Below, piece after piece: positions 1-5,948 of a stretch of DNA of 6,780 bases (the first letter of the stretch is position 1; the number at the start of each line of letters is the position of its first letter). Position numbers and translations under genes: made by a program. The notes below the pieces were generated by a model. It made no database searches. It was not told the origin of the DNA and saw only the letters and a list, made by a program, of their open reading frames with translations. The stretch comes from an uncultured Campylobacter sp. GTDB lineage: Bacteria > Actinomycetota > Actinomycetes > Mycobacteriales > Mycobacteriaceae. Location: NCBI GenBank assembly GCA_943913625.1, contig CALTYW010000119.1, positions 1-6,780 on the forward strand. The letters are read 5' to 3'.

Positions 1-381
1 CTCGAAGACGGCACCGCCAACCCGAAGCTCCAGCCGGAAGACGGCACCTACGCGCACAAGATCTCCACCGAGGACGCCCGAGTGGACTGGCACGCACCGG
101 CAGCCGAGATCGACCGCGCGATCCGCGCCTACACCCCGGGCCCCGGCGCGTGGACCACGCTTCGCGGGGAGCGCTTCAAGCTCGGCCCCGTCACGGCGGC
201 GGACACGAGCGAACTCGCGCCGGGAGCGGCTGCGTTTTCGAAGAACGAGGTTCGTGTCGGTACAGGCAACTGCGACGTGGTGCTGGGTCAGGTGCAGGCA
301 CCGGGCAAGAAGAAGATGGCCGCGGCTGATTGGGCGCGCGGTTTGGCAGACGACGCAAAGGAAGGCGTGGTGTTCGAGTGA
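1..381 (+). CDS. fmt: Methionyl-tRNA formyltransferase, C-terminal part (5' end outside window)
   Basis: Fmt transfers a formyl group from 10-formyltetrahydrofolate to Met-tRNAi in the cytoplasm, making the initiator fMet-tRNA. The reading frame is open from base 1 and gives 126 residues before the TGA at 379-381. The visible part is the end of the catalytic region plus the C-terminal OB-like tRNA-binding domain. Family landmarks are the TYAHKIS stretch (usually tyApKIt), the DARVDW stretch (usually eariDW), the IRAYTPGPGAW segment (usually IRafnPwPgAw), and the late GKKKMAAADWARG motif. Roughly the first 190 residues, including the formyl-folate and catalytic residues, lie upstream and cannot be checked. 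The stop overlaps the rsmB start by 4 bases (GTGA), suggesting translational coupling. The deformylase gene def often precedes fmt, but that is not visible here. Identity is secure from the C-terminal motifs and from the neighbouring rsmB. Confidence 0.95.
   Translation, partial: LEDGTANPKLQPEDGTYAHKISTEDARVDWHAPAAEIDRAIRAYTPGPGAWTTLRGERFKLGPVTAADTSELAPGAAAFSKNEVRVGTGNCDVVLGQVQAPGKKKMAAADWARGLADDAKEGVVFE
358..365 (+). promoter_or_regulatory. Shine-Dalgarno for rsmB, inside fmt
   Basis: AAGGAAGG lies within the last codons of fmt, 12 bases before the GTG at 378. It supports that GTG as the rsmB start rather than the TTG codon at 330, which would give 16 extra residues read through fmt sequence. 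The spacing is a little long, so coupling by the terminating fmt ribosome probably contributes. Confidence 0.55.
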
Positions 382-1859
382 GCGGAGGATTCAGGTCGCG
401 GTCTGCGGGACGCCGCCAGCAGCAGGCACCGAAGTCGGAGGGGAAGTCAGGGCAGCAGTCGGGCCAAAGGGCTGCGAAAAAGCCCCCGAAATCGACGCTG
501 AAGACTGGCCGCCCCGCCAGCATTGGCGACGCCCCGCGCGAGGCGGCCTTCGAAGTCGTGTTGCGCGTGGCACGCGACGGCGCCTACGCCAACCTGACCC
601 TGCCCGGCATTCTGCGGGACAGGAAGATCAAGGGCCGCGATGCCGCCTTCGCCACCGAGCTGACGTACGGCACCCTGCGCGCCCTCGGAGTGTTGGACGC
701 CGTGATTGCCGAGAACTCCTCGCGCGAGCTCGACCGCATCGCGCCTGAGGTGCTCGCCGCGCTGCGCCTCGGCGCGTACCAGTTGCTGTACACCCGGGTG
801 GAGGACCATGCCGCGGTGGACACCTCGGTGCGTCTTGTGCAGGCGGCGGGCCAGGAGCAGGCCAAGGGCTTCACCAACGGTGTGCTGCGCTCCATCGGCC
901 GCACACCGGCGCAGGAGTGGCTGGAGAAGCTCGCCCCGAAGGAGGAGCTCGCTGCGCTCGCGTTCGCGCACGCCCACCCGGAGTGGATCGCGCGCTCCTT
1001 CCAGGAGGCGCTCGGTGCGCAGGCGGGGGAGTTGGAGGACGCGCTGCGCGTGGACTCCGAGCGTCCGGTGGTGCACCTCGTGGCGCGCCCTGGCGAGATC
1101 AGCGCCGAGGAGCTGGCGTTGATCACCGGCGGCGAAGAGGGGAAGTACTCGCCGTACGCGGTGTACCTCTCCGAAGGCGATCCTGGGCAACTGCAGCCGG
1201 TTCGCGACGGCCTCGCGGCGGTGCAGGACGAAGGCTCGCAGCTCATTGCCCGCGCATTAACCGAGGTGCCGGTAGACGATGATCAAGGGCGTTGGCTTGA
1301 CCTGTGTGCGGGTCCCGGCGGTAAGGCCGCGCTCATCGGCGCGATCGCCGGGATCGACGGCGCGGCACTCGACGCGGTGGAGGTCAGCCCGCACCGCGCG
1401 GAACTCATCGCAAAAACCGTGCGCGACCTCCCCGTCACCGTCCACACCGCTGACGGGCGCGACCCGGGCCTCGAGCCGGGATTCGACCGCGTGCTCGTGG
1501 ACGCGCCGTGCTCCGGACTGGGTGCGCTGCGCCGCCGGCCGGAGGCCCGCTGGACAAAGACCGAAGACGATATTCCCGAGCTGAACCAGCTCCAGTCTGA
1601 GCTGCTGGCGAGCGCGGTGGCGCTGACCAAGCCTGGCGGGGTGATCGTGTACTCGACGTGCTCGCCGGATGTGCGGGAGACGCGGGGAATCGTCGAGAAG
1701 CAGCTTGCGCAAGGAAACGTCGAGGAGCTCGATGCCCGAAAGTGGGCGATGGAGGATGTCGGCGAGGGCCCTAGTGTGCAAATGTGGCCGCACCGCCACG
1801 GCACCGACGCGATGTTCTTCGCGGTCCTGCGGAAGACTCCGCAGAACGGGATAAGGTGA
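378..1859 (+). CDS. rsmB: 16S rRNA (cytosine-967-C5)-methyltransferase RsmB (Sun/Fmu family)
   Basis: RsmB methylates C5 of the cytosine equivalent to E. coli 16S rRNA C967, using S-adenosylmethionine, during 30S assembly. The product is 493 residues from GTG 378. Domains in order: a basic, Gln/Lys/Arg-rich tail (about residues 1-45) with no recognisable fold; a NusB-like RNA-binding domain (about 50-190); a linker; and a Rossmann methyltransferase domain. Motifs seen are the SAM-binding LDLCAGPGG (307-315), motif IV DAPCSG (375-380, Cys378) and motif VI STCS with the presumed nucleophile Cys428. Both NOP2/Sun cysteines are therefore present and the enzyme looks active. The length is greater than E. 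coli RsmB (429 residues), largely because of the N-terminal tail and linker. The start was chosen for the GTGA overlap with fmt and the SD at 358-365. The fmt-rsmB pairing is widespread in bacteria. The exact target base is inferred from the family. Confidence 0.95.
   Translation: MSGGFRSRSAGRRQQQAPKSEGKSGQQSGQRAAKKPPKSTLKTGRPASIGDAPREAAFEVVLRVARDGAYANLTLPGILRDRKIKGRDAAFATELTYGTLRALGVLDAVIAENSSRELDRIAPEVLAALRLGAYQLLYTRVEDHAAVDTSVRLVQAAGQEQAKGFTNGVLRSIGRTPAQEWLEKLAPKEELAALAFAHAHPEWIARSFQEALGAQAGELEDALRVDSERPVVHLVARPGEISAEELALITGGEEGKYSPYAVYLSEGDPGQLQPVRDGLAAVQDEGSQLIARALTEVPVDDDQGRWLDLCAGPGGKAALIGAIAGIDGAALDAVEVSPHRAELIAKTVRDLPVTVHTADGRDPGLEPGFDRVLVDAPCSGLGALRRRPEARWTKTEDDIPELNQLQSELLASAVALTKPGGVIVYSTCSPDVRETRGIVEKQLAQGNVEELDARKWAMEDVGEGPSVQMWPHRHGTDAMFFAVLRKTPQNGIR
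1853..1859 (+). promoter_or_regulatory. Shine-Dalgarno for rpe, overlapping the rsmB stop
   Basis: AAGGTGA contains the rsmB stop codon (TGA 1857-1859) and lies 5 bases before the rpe ATG at 1865. It decides the rpe start: an upstream alternative at 1784 would run 27 codons through rsmB without family similarity. Confidence 0.65.
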
Positions 1860-1864
1860 AAACC

Positions 1865-2527
1865 ATGATCTACATCGCACCTTCCATTCTCGCCGCGGAC
1901 TACGCCAACCTGGGCGCGGACGTGCGCAAAGTGCCCAACGCCGAGCTGATCCACGTGGACATCATGGACGGGCACTTCGTGCCCAACCTGTCCTTCGGCC
2001 CGGATGTGACGAAGGCGGTCGACGGGGTGACGGAGCAGTTCCTGGACATGCACCTGATGATCGAGGAGCCGGAGCGCTGGTTCGAGACCTACGTCAAGGC
2101 CGGCGGCGACCGCCTGGTGTTCCACATCGAAGCCACCGACGACCACATCGCCGCCGCAAAGCAGTGTCGCGAGCTGGGTGCGCAGTCCGGCTTCGCCATC
2201 AAACCGGGCACCCCGATTGAGCCGTACCTGGGCGACCTCGAGCACTTCGACGAGGTGATGGTGATGAGCGTGGAGCCCGGCTTCGGCGGGCAGAAGTTCA
2301 TGCCGGAGGTGCTGGGCAAGGTCATGGCGCTGCGCGACGCAATCACTGAGCAGGGCTTGGACACGATCATCGGTATCGACGGCGGCATCGGCAACGCCAC
2401 CATCGCCCAGGCTGCCGAGGCGGGCGTGGACGCGTTCGTGGCAGGTTCCGCGGTGTTCGGCGCGGACAATCCGGCTGAAGCGGTGGACCGGCTGCGCGAG
2501 CTCGCCCGCGAGGCGAGAAAGGCGTGA
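1865..2527 (+). CDS. rpe: Ribulose-phosphate 3-epimerase
   Basis: Rpe interconverts D-ribulose 5-phosphate and D-xylulose 5-phosphate in the non-oxidative pentose phosphate pathway, in the cytoplasm. The 220-residue product has the usual family length and is a single TIM barrel. Motifs in order: APSILAAD (5-12); HVDIMDGHFVPN (30-41), giving metal ligands His30 and Asp32; HLMIE with His63; SVEPGFGGQKF; GIDGGI with Asp172; and the phosphate-binding VAGSAVFG near the C-terminus. By family knowledge His30, Asp32, His63 and Asp172 hold the divalent metal, and the two aspartates act as acid/base, so all key residues are present. The ATG at 1865 gives the standard MIYIAPSIL N-terminus. It begins 5 bases after rsmB and overlaps ribD by 4 bases. 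Ribulose 5-phosphate is also the substrate of RibBA encoded downstream, so the position makes metabolic sense (inference). Confidence 0.97.
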   Translation: MIYIAPSILAADYANLGADVRKVPNAELIHVDIMDGHFVPNLSFGPDVTKAVDGVTEQFLDMHLMIEEPERWFETYVKAGGDRLVFHIEATDDHIAAAKQCRELGAQSGFAIKPGTPIEPYLGDLEHFDEVMVMSVEPGFGGQKFMPEVLGKVMALRDAITEQGLDTIIGIDGGIGNATIAQAAEAGVDAFVAGSAVFGADNPAEAVDRLRELAREARKA

Positions 2528-3525
2528 GCGTAGAGCTCACCGGCGCCGCATCCGCGGCCATCCACGCGGGGGAATCCGTGCGCGGTACTACCTCGCCCAA
2601 CCCGCCTGTGGGCTGCGCGCTTATCGACGCTTCCGGCCAACTCATCGCTACCGGCGCCACCTCGCCGGCTGGCGGGCCGCACGCCGAGGTCAATGCGCTG
2701 CGCGAGGCGGGAGAGCGCGCCCGGGGTGCCACCGCCGTGGTCACCCTGGAGCCGTGCAACCACACCGGCCGCACCGGGCCGTGCTCGCACGCGCTGGTGG
2801 AGGCGGGGATTGCTCGGGTGGTCTACTTCACCGCCGACCCGTATCAGCCGGCTGCCGGTGGAGCGGAGTACCTGCGCGCCCACGGTGTGGAGGTCGAGTT
2901 CCAGCTGGTGCGGGTGGCGGCGCTGCAGCCGTGGCTGCGCTCGGTGCGCCACGGCCGGCCGAGTGTGACGTTGAAGTTCGCCTCCACCCTCGACGGGTTC
3001 ACCGCCGCGGTGGATGGGACGAGCAAATGGATCACCGGCGAGGCGGCCCGCGAGCTCGTGCACGAGGATCGCGCGAAGCTCGATGCAATCATCATCGGAA
3101 CCGGCACAGCCATCGCGGACAACCCGTCGCTTACCGCGCGCTACCCCGACGGCACGTTGCGGGCGCACCAGCCGCGGCGGGTGGTCGTCGGTAAGCAGAA
3201 AGTTCCTGAGGGGAACCTCACGCGCTTGGGTTTCGAGCAGTACGCCTCGCCGCAGGAGGCGCTCGACGCGCTGTGGCAGGACGGGGCGCGCGACGTGCTG
3301 ATCGAAGGCGGTGCGACGCTCGCCGCGAGTTTTCTCGAGCTCGACTTGGTGGACGCGGTGCAGGCGTTCATCGCGCCGGCGCTGCTCGGCGCCGGGCGCG
3401 GGGTGTTGGACCGCGCGATCGCCGGCACTATCACTGAGGCCCGCCGCTTCCGCACCACCTTCGTGCGGCCGGTGGGCGACGACGTGTTTATAGAATTGGA
3501 GAGGGATGTTTACGGGACTCGTTGA
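2524..3525 (+). CDS. ribD: Bifunctional riboflavin biosynthesis protein RibD (pyrimidine deaminase / reductase)
   Basis: RibD carries out two successive cytoplasmic steps of the GTP branch: zinc-dependent deamination of diaminohydroxyphosphoribosylaminopyrimidine, then NADPH-dependent reduction of its ribosyl chain to ribityl. The product is 333 residues, a little short for the family. The deaminase domain (about 1-140) shows SPNPPVG (24-30), the HAE motif with zinc ligand His53 and catalytic Glu55, and PCNHTGRTGPC with Cys78 and Cys87. The DHFR-like reductase domain (about 145-333) shows the LKFASTLDG stretch (Lys151, Asp157), SKWIT (167-171), Arg183, the GTGTAIADNP stretch with Asp199, and IEGGATL (260-266). 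Both halves look intact, and the linker between reductase motifs is shorter than in E. coli RibD. The second Asp of the usual DDP is Asn200, probably tolerated. The GTG start overlaps the rpe stop as GTGA, with purine-rich SD-like sequence at 2510-2522. The gene is also called ribG. Confidence 0.96.
   Translation: MSVELTGAASAAIHAGESVRGTTSPNPPVGCALIDASGQLIATGATSPAGGPHAEVNALREAGERARGATAVVTLEPCNHTGRTGPCSHALVEAGIARVVYFTADPYQPAAGGAEYLRAHGVEVEFQLVRVAALQPWLRSVRHGRPSVTLKFASTLDGFTAAVDGTSKWITGEAARELVHEDRAKLDAIIIGTGTAIADNPSLTARYPDGTLRAHQPRRVVVGKQKVPEGNLTRLGFEQYASPQEALDALWQDGARDVLIEGGATLAASFLELDLVDAVQAFIAPALLGAGRGVLDRAIAGTITEARRFRTTFVRPVGDDVFIELERDVYGTR
3498..3505 (+). promoter_or_regulatory. Shine-Dalgarno for ribE, inside ribD
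   Basis: GGAGAGGG directly precedes the ribE ATG at 3506; its GGAG core is 4 bases away. It lies in an AT-rich patch (3487-3500) that stands out in this GC-rich sequence and should keep the start region unstructured. It supports initiation inside the ribD 3' end. Confidence 0.6.
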
Positions 3526-4093
3526 GGAAATCGGCAGCGTCGTAAGGCTTGAACAGCTTGGCGACGCGGTGCGCATCGCAATCCGCGCCCCCAAGGTCAC
3601 CGAGGACGCGGCCCCCGGCGACTCGATCGCCGTGGATGGGGTGTGCTTGACGGTCGTGGACAACGAAAGCGGAGTGTTCACCGCGGACGTGATGCGCGAA
3701 ACGCTGGACCGCTCCCGCCTTGGCAGTTACGAGCTGGGCGCAAAGGTGAATCTGGAGCGCGCGCTCGCCGCCGGGCAGCGCATGGGAGGCCACATTGTCC
3801 AGGGCCACGTCGATGGGGTTGCGGAACTTGCCAGCCGCACACCGAGCGAGCACTGGGAGGTGCTGCGCTTCACGCTGCCGGAGTCGCTGCGCCGCTACGT
3901 CGTGGAGAAGGGCTCCATCGCGGTCAACGGCACCTCGTTGACGGTGTCCGCAGTCGGGGAGGACCACTTTGAAGTATCGCTTATCCCCACGACGCTCACG
4001 GAGACAACCGCAGGTGAGTTAGAACCCGGGGACCCGGTCAACCTCGAAGTGGACATTGTGGCCAAGTACGTTGAGAAGATGGTGCGGGGATAA
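3506..4093 (+). CDS. ribE: Riboflavin synthase, alpha-chain type
   Basis: This enzyme performs the last step of riboflavin synthesis: dismutation of two 6,7-dimethyl-8-ribityllumazine molecules to riboflavin plus the pyrimidinedione that RibH reuses. It normally works as a cytoplasmic trimer. The 195-residue product shows the internal duplication of the family, two lumazine-binding barrels at about 1-94 and 95-190. The N-terminus MFTGLVEEIG is diagnostic, and Phe2 belongs to the active site in the family. The duplicated signatures are SIAVDGVCLTV (40-50, with Cys47) and SIAVNGTSLTV (137-147). GGHIVQGHVDG (94-104) supplies His101. The C-terminal helix carries the VDIVAKYVEK stretch, needed for trimer contacts in the family. 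Length is slightly below the usual 200-215. The gene overlaps ribD by 20 bases, and its TAA stop lies in the SD of ribBA. It is named ribC in many actinobacterial annotations. Confidence 0.97.
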   Translation: MFTGLVEEIGSVVRLEQLGDAVRIAIRAPKVTEDAAPGDSIAVDGVCLTVVDNESGVFTADVMRETLDRSRLGSYELGAKVNLERALAAGQRMGGHIVQGHVDGVAELASRTPSEHWEVLRFTLPESLRRYVVEKGSIAVNGTSLTVSAVGEDHFEVSLIPTTLTETTAGELEPGDPVNLEVDIVAKYVEKMVRG

Positions 4094-4100
4094 GGTGAGG
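4092..4100 (+). promoter_or_regulatory. Shine-Dalgarno for ribBA, fused to the ribE stop
   Basis: AAGGTGAGG begins on the second base of the ribE TAA stop (4091-4093) and ends 3 bases before the ATG at 4104. It fixes ATG 4104 as the ribBA start over the in-frame GTG-type codon at 4056, which would read 16 codons through ribE. Confidence 0.65.
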
Positions 4101-4103
4101 GGC

Positions 4104-5393
4104 ATGACTGACCCCGCCGACGGCCTCCGCGACACCGACAGCTTGCTCGACAGCGTGGAGGACGCGATCGCGGCAATCGCCGCTGGGAAAGCCGTAGTGG
4201 TGGTCGACGACGAGGACCGCGAGAACGAAGGCGACCTCATTTTCGCCGCCGACGCCGCAACCCCGGAGCTGGTGGCGTTCATGGTGCGCTACACCTCTGG
4301 CTACATCTGCGTATCCATGGAGGACGAGCGGGCCACCGTGCTGGGCCTGCCGCCGATGGTGGCGCAGAACCAGGACAAGCACGGCACCGCCTACGCCGTT
4401 ACCGTCGATGCCGACACCGGAACCACGGGCATTTCGGCGCGTTCCCGCGCGCACACGATCGCGCTGCTTGCCGCCGATTCGGCGGGCCGCAACGACTTCA
4501 CCCGCCCCGGCCACGTGGTTCCCTTGCGCGCCCGCAGCGGCGGGGTGCTCACCCGCGCCGGCCACACGGAGGCGGCTGTCGATCTGGCGCGCCTGGCCGG
4601 TAGGCAACCGGTGGGTGCGCTCTGCGAGATCGTGTCCGAGGAGGACCCGGCAGAGATGGCCCGCTTCGACGAGCTGCGCCGCTTCGCCACCGTCCACGAA
4701 CTGCCGATGATCTCCATCGAGCAGCTGATCGCCTACCGCCGCCACCACGACCGGCTGGTGGAGCGCGTCACCGAAACCCGCCTGCCCACTGAGTTCGGGG
4801 AGTTCACCGCGGTAGGGTACCGCCACGTCATCGACGGCACGGAGCACGTGGCGCTCGTGTGCGGTGATCTCTCGGAGATCGCTGGTGGCGAGGACGTGCT
4901 CGTGCGCGTGCACTCCGAATGCCTCACTGGCGACGTGTTCGCGTCGCGCCGCTGTGACTGCGGGCCGCAGCTGCACGAATCCATGCGGCGCGTGCAGGAA
5001 GCCGGCCGTGGCGTGGTGGTCTACGTGCGCGGGCACGAGGGCCGCGGCATCGGGTTGCTGGCGAAGCTTGAGGCATACCGCCTGCAGGACGACGGCCTGG
5101 ACACCGTCGACGCGAACCTGGAGCAGGGTTTGCCTATCGACGCTCGCGAGTACTCCGTGGCCGGCCACATCCTGGCCGACCTGGGCGTGGCGTCTGTGGA
5201 TGTGCTGACGAACAACCCGGAAAAAACTGCTGCGCTCGGCGGCTACGGACCGCAGGTGGCACGCCGCAGTAGGATCGAGATCGTCCCAACACACGACAAC
5301 ATCGCGTACCTGCGCACGAAGCGCGACCGGATGGGGCATGATCTGCCGTCCGTCGGCACGTGGCTGGATGCCAATCCCGGGTACGCCAACTAA
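4104..5393 (+). CDS. ribBA: Bifunctional 3,4-dihydroxy-2-butanone-4-phosphate synthase / GTP cyclohydrolase II
   Basis: RibBA makes both committed precursors of riboflavin. Its N-terminal domain converts ribulose 5-phosphate to dihydroxybutanone phosphate plus formate. Its C-terminal domain opens GTP to the diaminopyrimidine used by RibD. The product is 429 residues. The DHBP synthase domain (about 15-208) has DDEDRENEGD (35-44), RAGHTE (151-156) and Glu175, matching the family's Mg2+ and substrate residues. The GTP cyclohydrolase II domain (about 212-415) has HSECLTGDVF with Cys273, RRCDCG with Cys284 and Cys286 (the zinc triad), the GHEGRGIGL stretch, and the late TKRDRMGHDLP motif. Both halves look catalytic. 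Two oddities: the usual Asp in the DHBP synthase GISAxDRA stretch is Ser114, and the cyclohydrolase ERVPL stretch is R-R-S-R-I at 387-391. Often annotated ribA or ribA2 in related genera. It is 10 bases from ribE and 14 from ribH. Confidence 0.96.
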   Translation: MTDPADGLRDTDSLLDSVEDAIAAIAAGKAVVVVDDEDRENEGDLIFAADAATPELVAFMVRYTSGYICVSMEDERATVLGLPPMVAQNQDKHGTAYAVTVDADTGTTGISARSRAHTIALLAADSAGRNDFTRPGHVVPLRARSGGVLTRAGHTEAAVDLARLAGRQPVGALCEIVSEEDPAEMARFDELRRFATVHELPMISIEQLIAYRRHHDRLVERVTETRLPTEFGEFTAVGYRHVIDGTEHVALVCGDLSEIAGGEDVLVRVHSECLTGDVFASRRCDCGPQLHESMRRVQEAGRGVVVYVRGHEGRGIGLLAKLEAYRLQDDGLDTVDANLEQGLPIDAREYSVAGHILADLGVASVDVLTNNPEKTAALGGYGPQVARRSRIEIVPTHDNIAYLRTKRDRMGHDLPSVGTWLDANPGYAN

Positions 5394-5399
5394 GGAGAG
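5392..5399 (+). promoter_or_regulatory. Shine-Dalgarno for ribH, fused to the ribBA stop
   Basis: AAGGAGAG starts within the ribBA TAA stop (5391-5393) and lies 8 bases before GTG 5408. It is among the strongest ribosome-binding sites in the window and decides that GTG as the start; the earlier in-frame codon at 5360 lies inside ribBA with no comparable site. Confidence 0.7.
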
Positions 5400-5407
5400 A
5401 AACCACA

Positions 5408-5902
5408 GTGGCCACCACCGGAGCCCCCGAAGACTATCCGATATCCCCGAACGCCGCCGCAGGCATGACCGTTGCGGTGGTGTCCACCCGCTGGAACGAG
5501 AAGATCGTGGACATGCTCCGCGAGCGAGCGGTGGAGGAAGCGAAAACGCTGGGTGTGAAGGTTGATGAGTACACGGTGGCGGGCTGCCTGGAGTTGCCGG
5601 TGGTGGTGCAGGCCTGCGCCCGGCGATACGACGCAGTGGTGGCGCTCGGGTGCGTGATCCGGGGCGCGACCGCGCACTTCGAGTACGTCTGCGACTCCGT
5701 GAACCAGGGGCTCACCCGAATCGCCCTCGATGAGGAAACGCCGGTTGGCAACGGGGTGCTCACGGTCGAGGATGAGGACCAGGCCTATGAGCGCGCCGGC
5801 GGCGAAGACGCCAAGGAGGACAAGGGCGCCGAAGCCCTGCGCGCCGCGGTGGGGGCGGCTGTGGAACTCGGGCGAGTTCGTGCGTTGCCGGTGAGGGACT
5901 AA
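5408..5902 (+). CDS. ribH: 6,7-dimethyl-8-ribityllumazine synthase
   Basis: RibH condenses the ribitylaminopyrimidinedione from the GTP branch with dihydroxybutanone phosphate from RibBA to form lumazine, the substrate of RibE. The family forms pentamers or 60-subunit icosahedral shells in the cytoplasm; which one applies here cannot be told. The product is 164 residues, normal length. Motifs: STRWNEKI (26-33) with the aromatic Trp29 expected to stack on the substrate; GCLELP (59-64, where GAfElP is usual, so Cys60 replaces Ala); GCVIRGATAHFEYV (81-94) with catalytic His90; GNGVLT (114-119); QAYERAGG with Arg129; and Lys139 in the late DKG motif. Asn115 in place of the Phe seen in Bacillus also occurs in M. 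tuberculosis RibH. The rather acidic 134-142 region is unremarkable. Follows ribBA by 14 bases and ends in TAAGG like its neighbours. Confidence 0.96.
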   Translation: MATTGAPEDYPISPNAAAGMTVAVVSTRWNEKIVDMLRERAVEEAKTLGVKVDEYTVAGCLELPVVVQACARRYDAVVALGCVIRGATAHFEYVCDSVNQGLTRIALDEETPVGNGVLTVEDEDQAYERAGGEDAKEDKGAEALRAAVGAAVELGRVRALPVRD

Positions 5903-5933
5903 GGTAGGCCGTCGATAAGCAAAAGCCCCGACG

Positions 5934-5942
5934 AGGAGGAGA
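5934..5942 (+). promoter_or_regulatory. Shine-Dalgarno for the PH-domain gene
   Basis: AGGAGGAGA is a near-perfect anti-SD match. From the AGGAGG core, the GTG at 5949 is 9 bases away and the GTG at 5943 only 3, so 5949 is the better start. The protein differs by just two residues. Confidence 0.65.
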
Positions 5943-5948
5943 GTGGCA

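Noticed and set aside
4..48. Direct repeat GAAGACGGCACC at 4-15 and 37-48
   Set aside because: Twelve identical bases encoding E-D-G-T twice in Fmt, in a region where the family naturally has two acidic-Gly-Thr turns. Too short and single to be a repeat element.
2089..3681. Long open frame on the minus strand (530 codons) across rpe, ribD and ribE
   Set aside because: It is antisense to three clearly identified genes, has low-complexity Arg/Ala/Gly-rich content and no recognisable motif. Long antisense frames are expected in GC-rich coding DNA.
4038..5339. Long minus-strand open frame (433 codons) opposite ribBA
   Set aside because: It mirrors ribBA codon structure, is rich in His/Val/Ala/Arg, and has no supporting ribosome-binding site or family motif.
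5910..5933. Possible hairpin between ribH and the PH-domain gene (CGTCG / CGACG)
   Set aside because: Only a 5-base stem with a 14-base loop and no following T-run, so it does not qualify as an intrinsic terminator.
5901..5942. A hidden small gene after the SD-like AAGGTAGG at 5901-5908
   Set aside because: No ATG, GTG or TTG follows at usable distance before the next gene's own ribosome-binding site.
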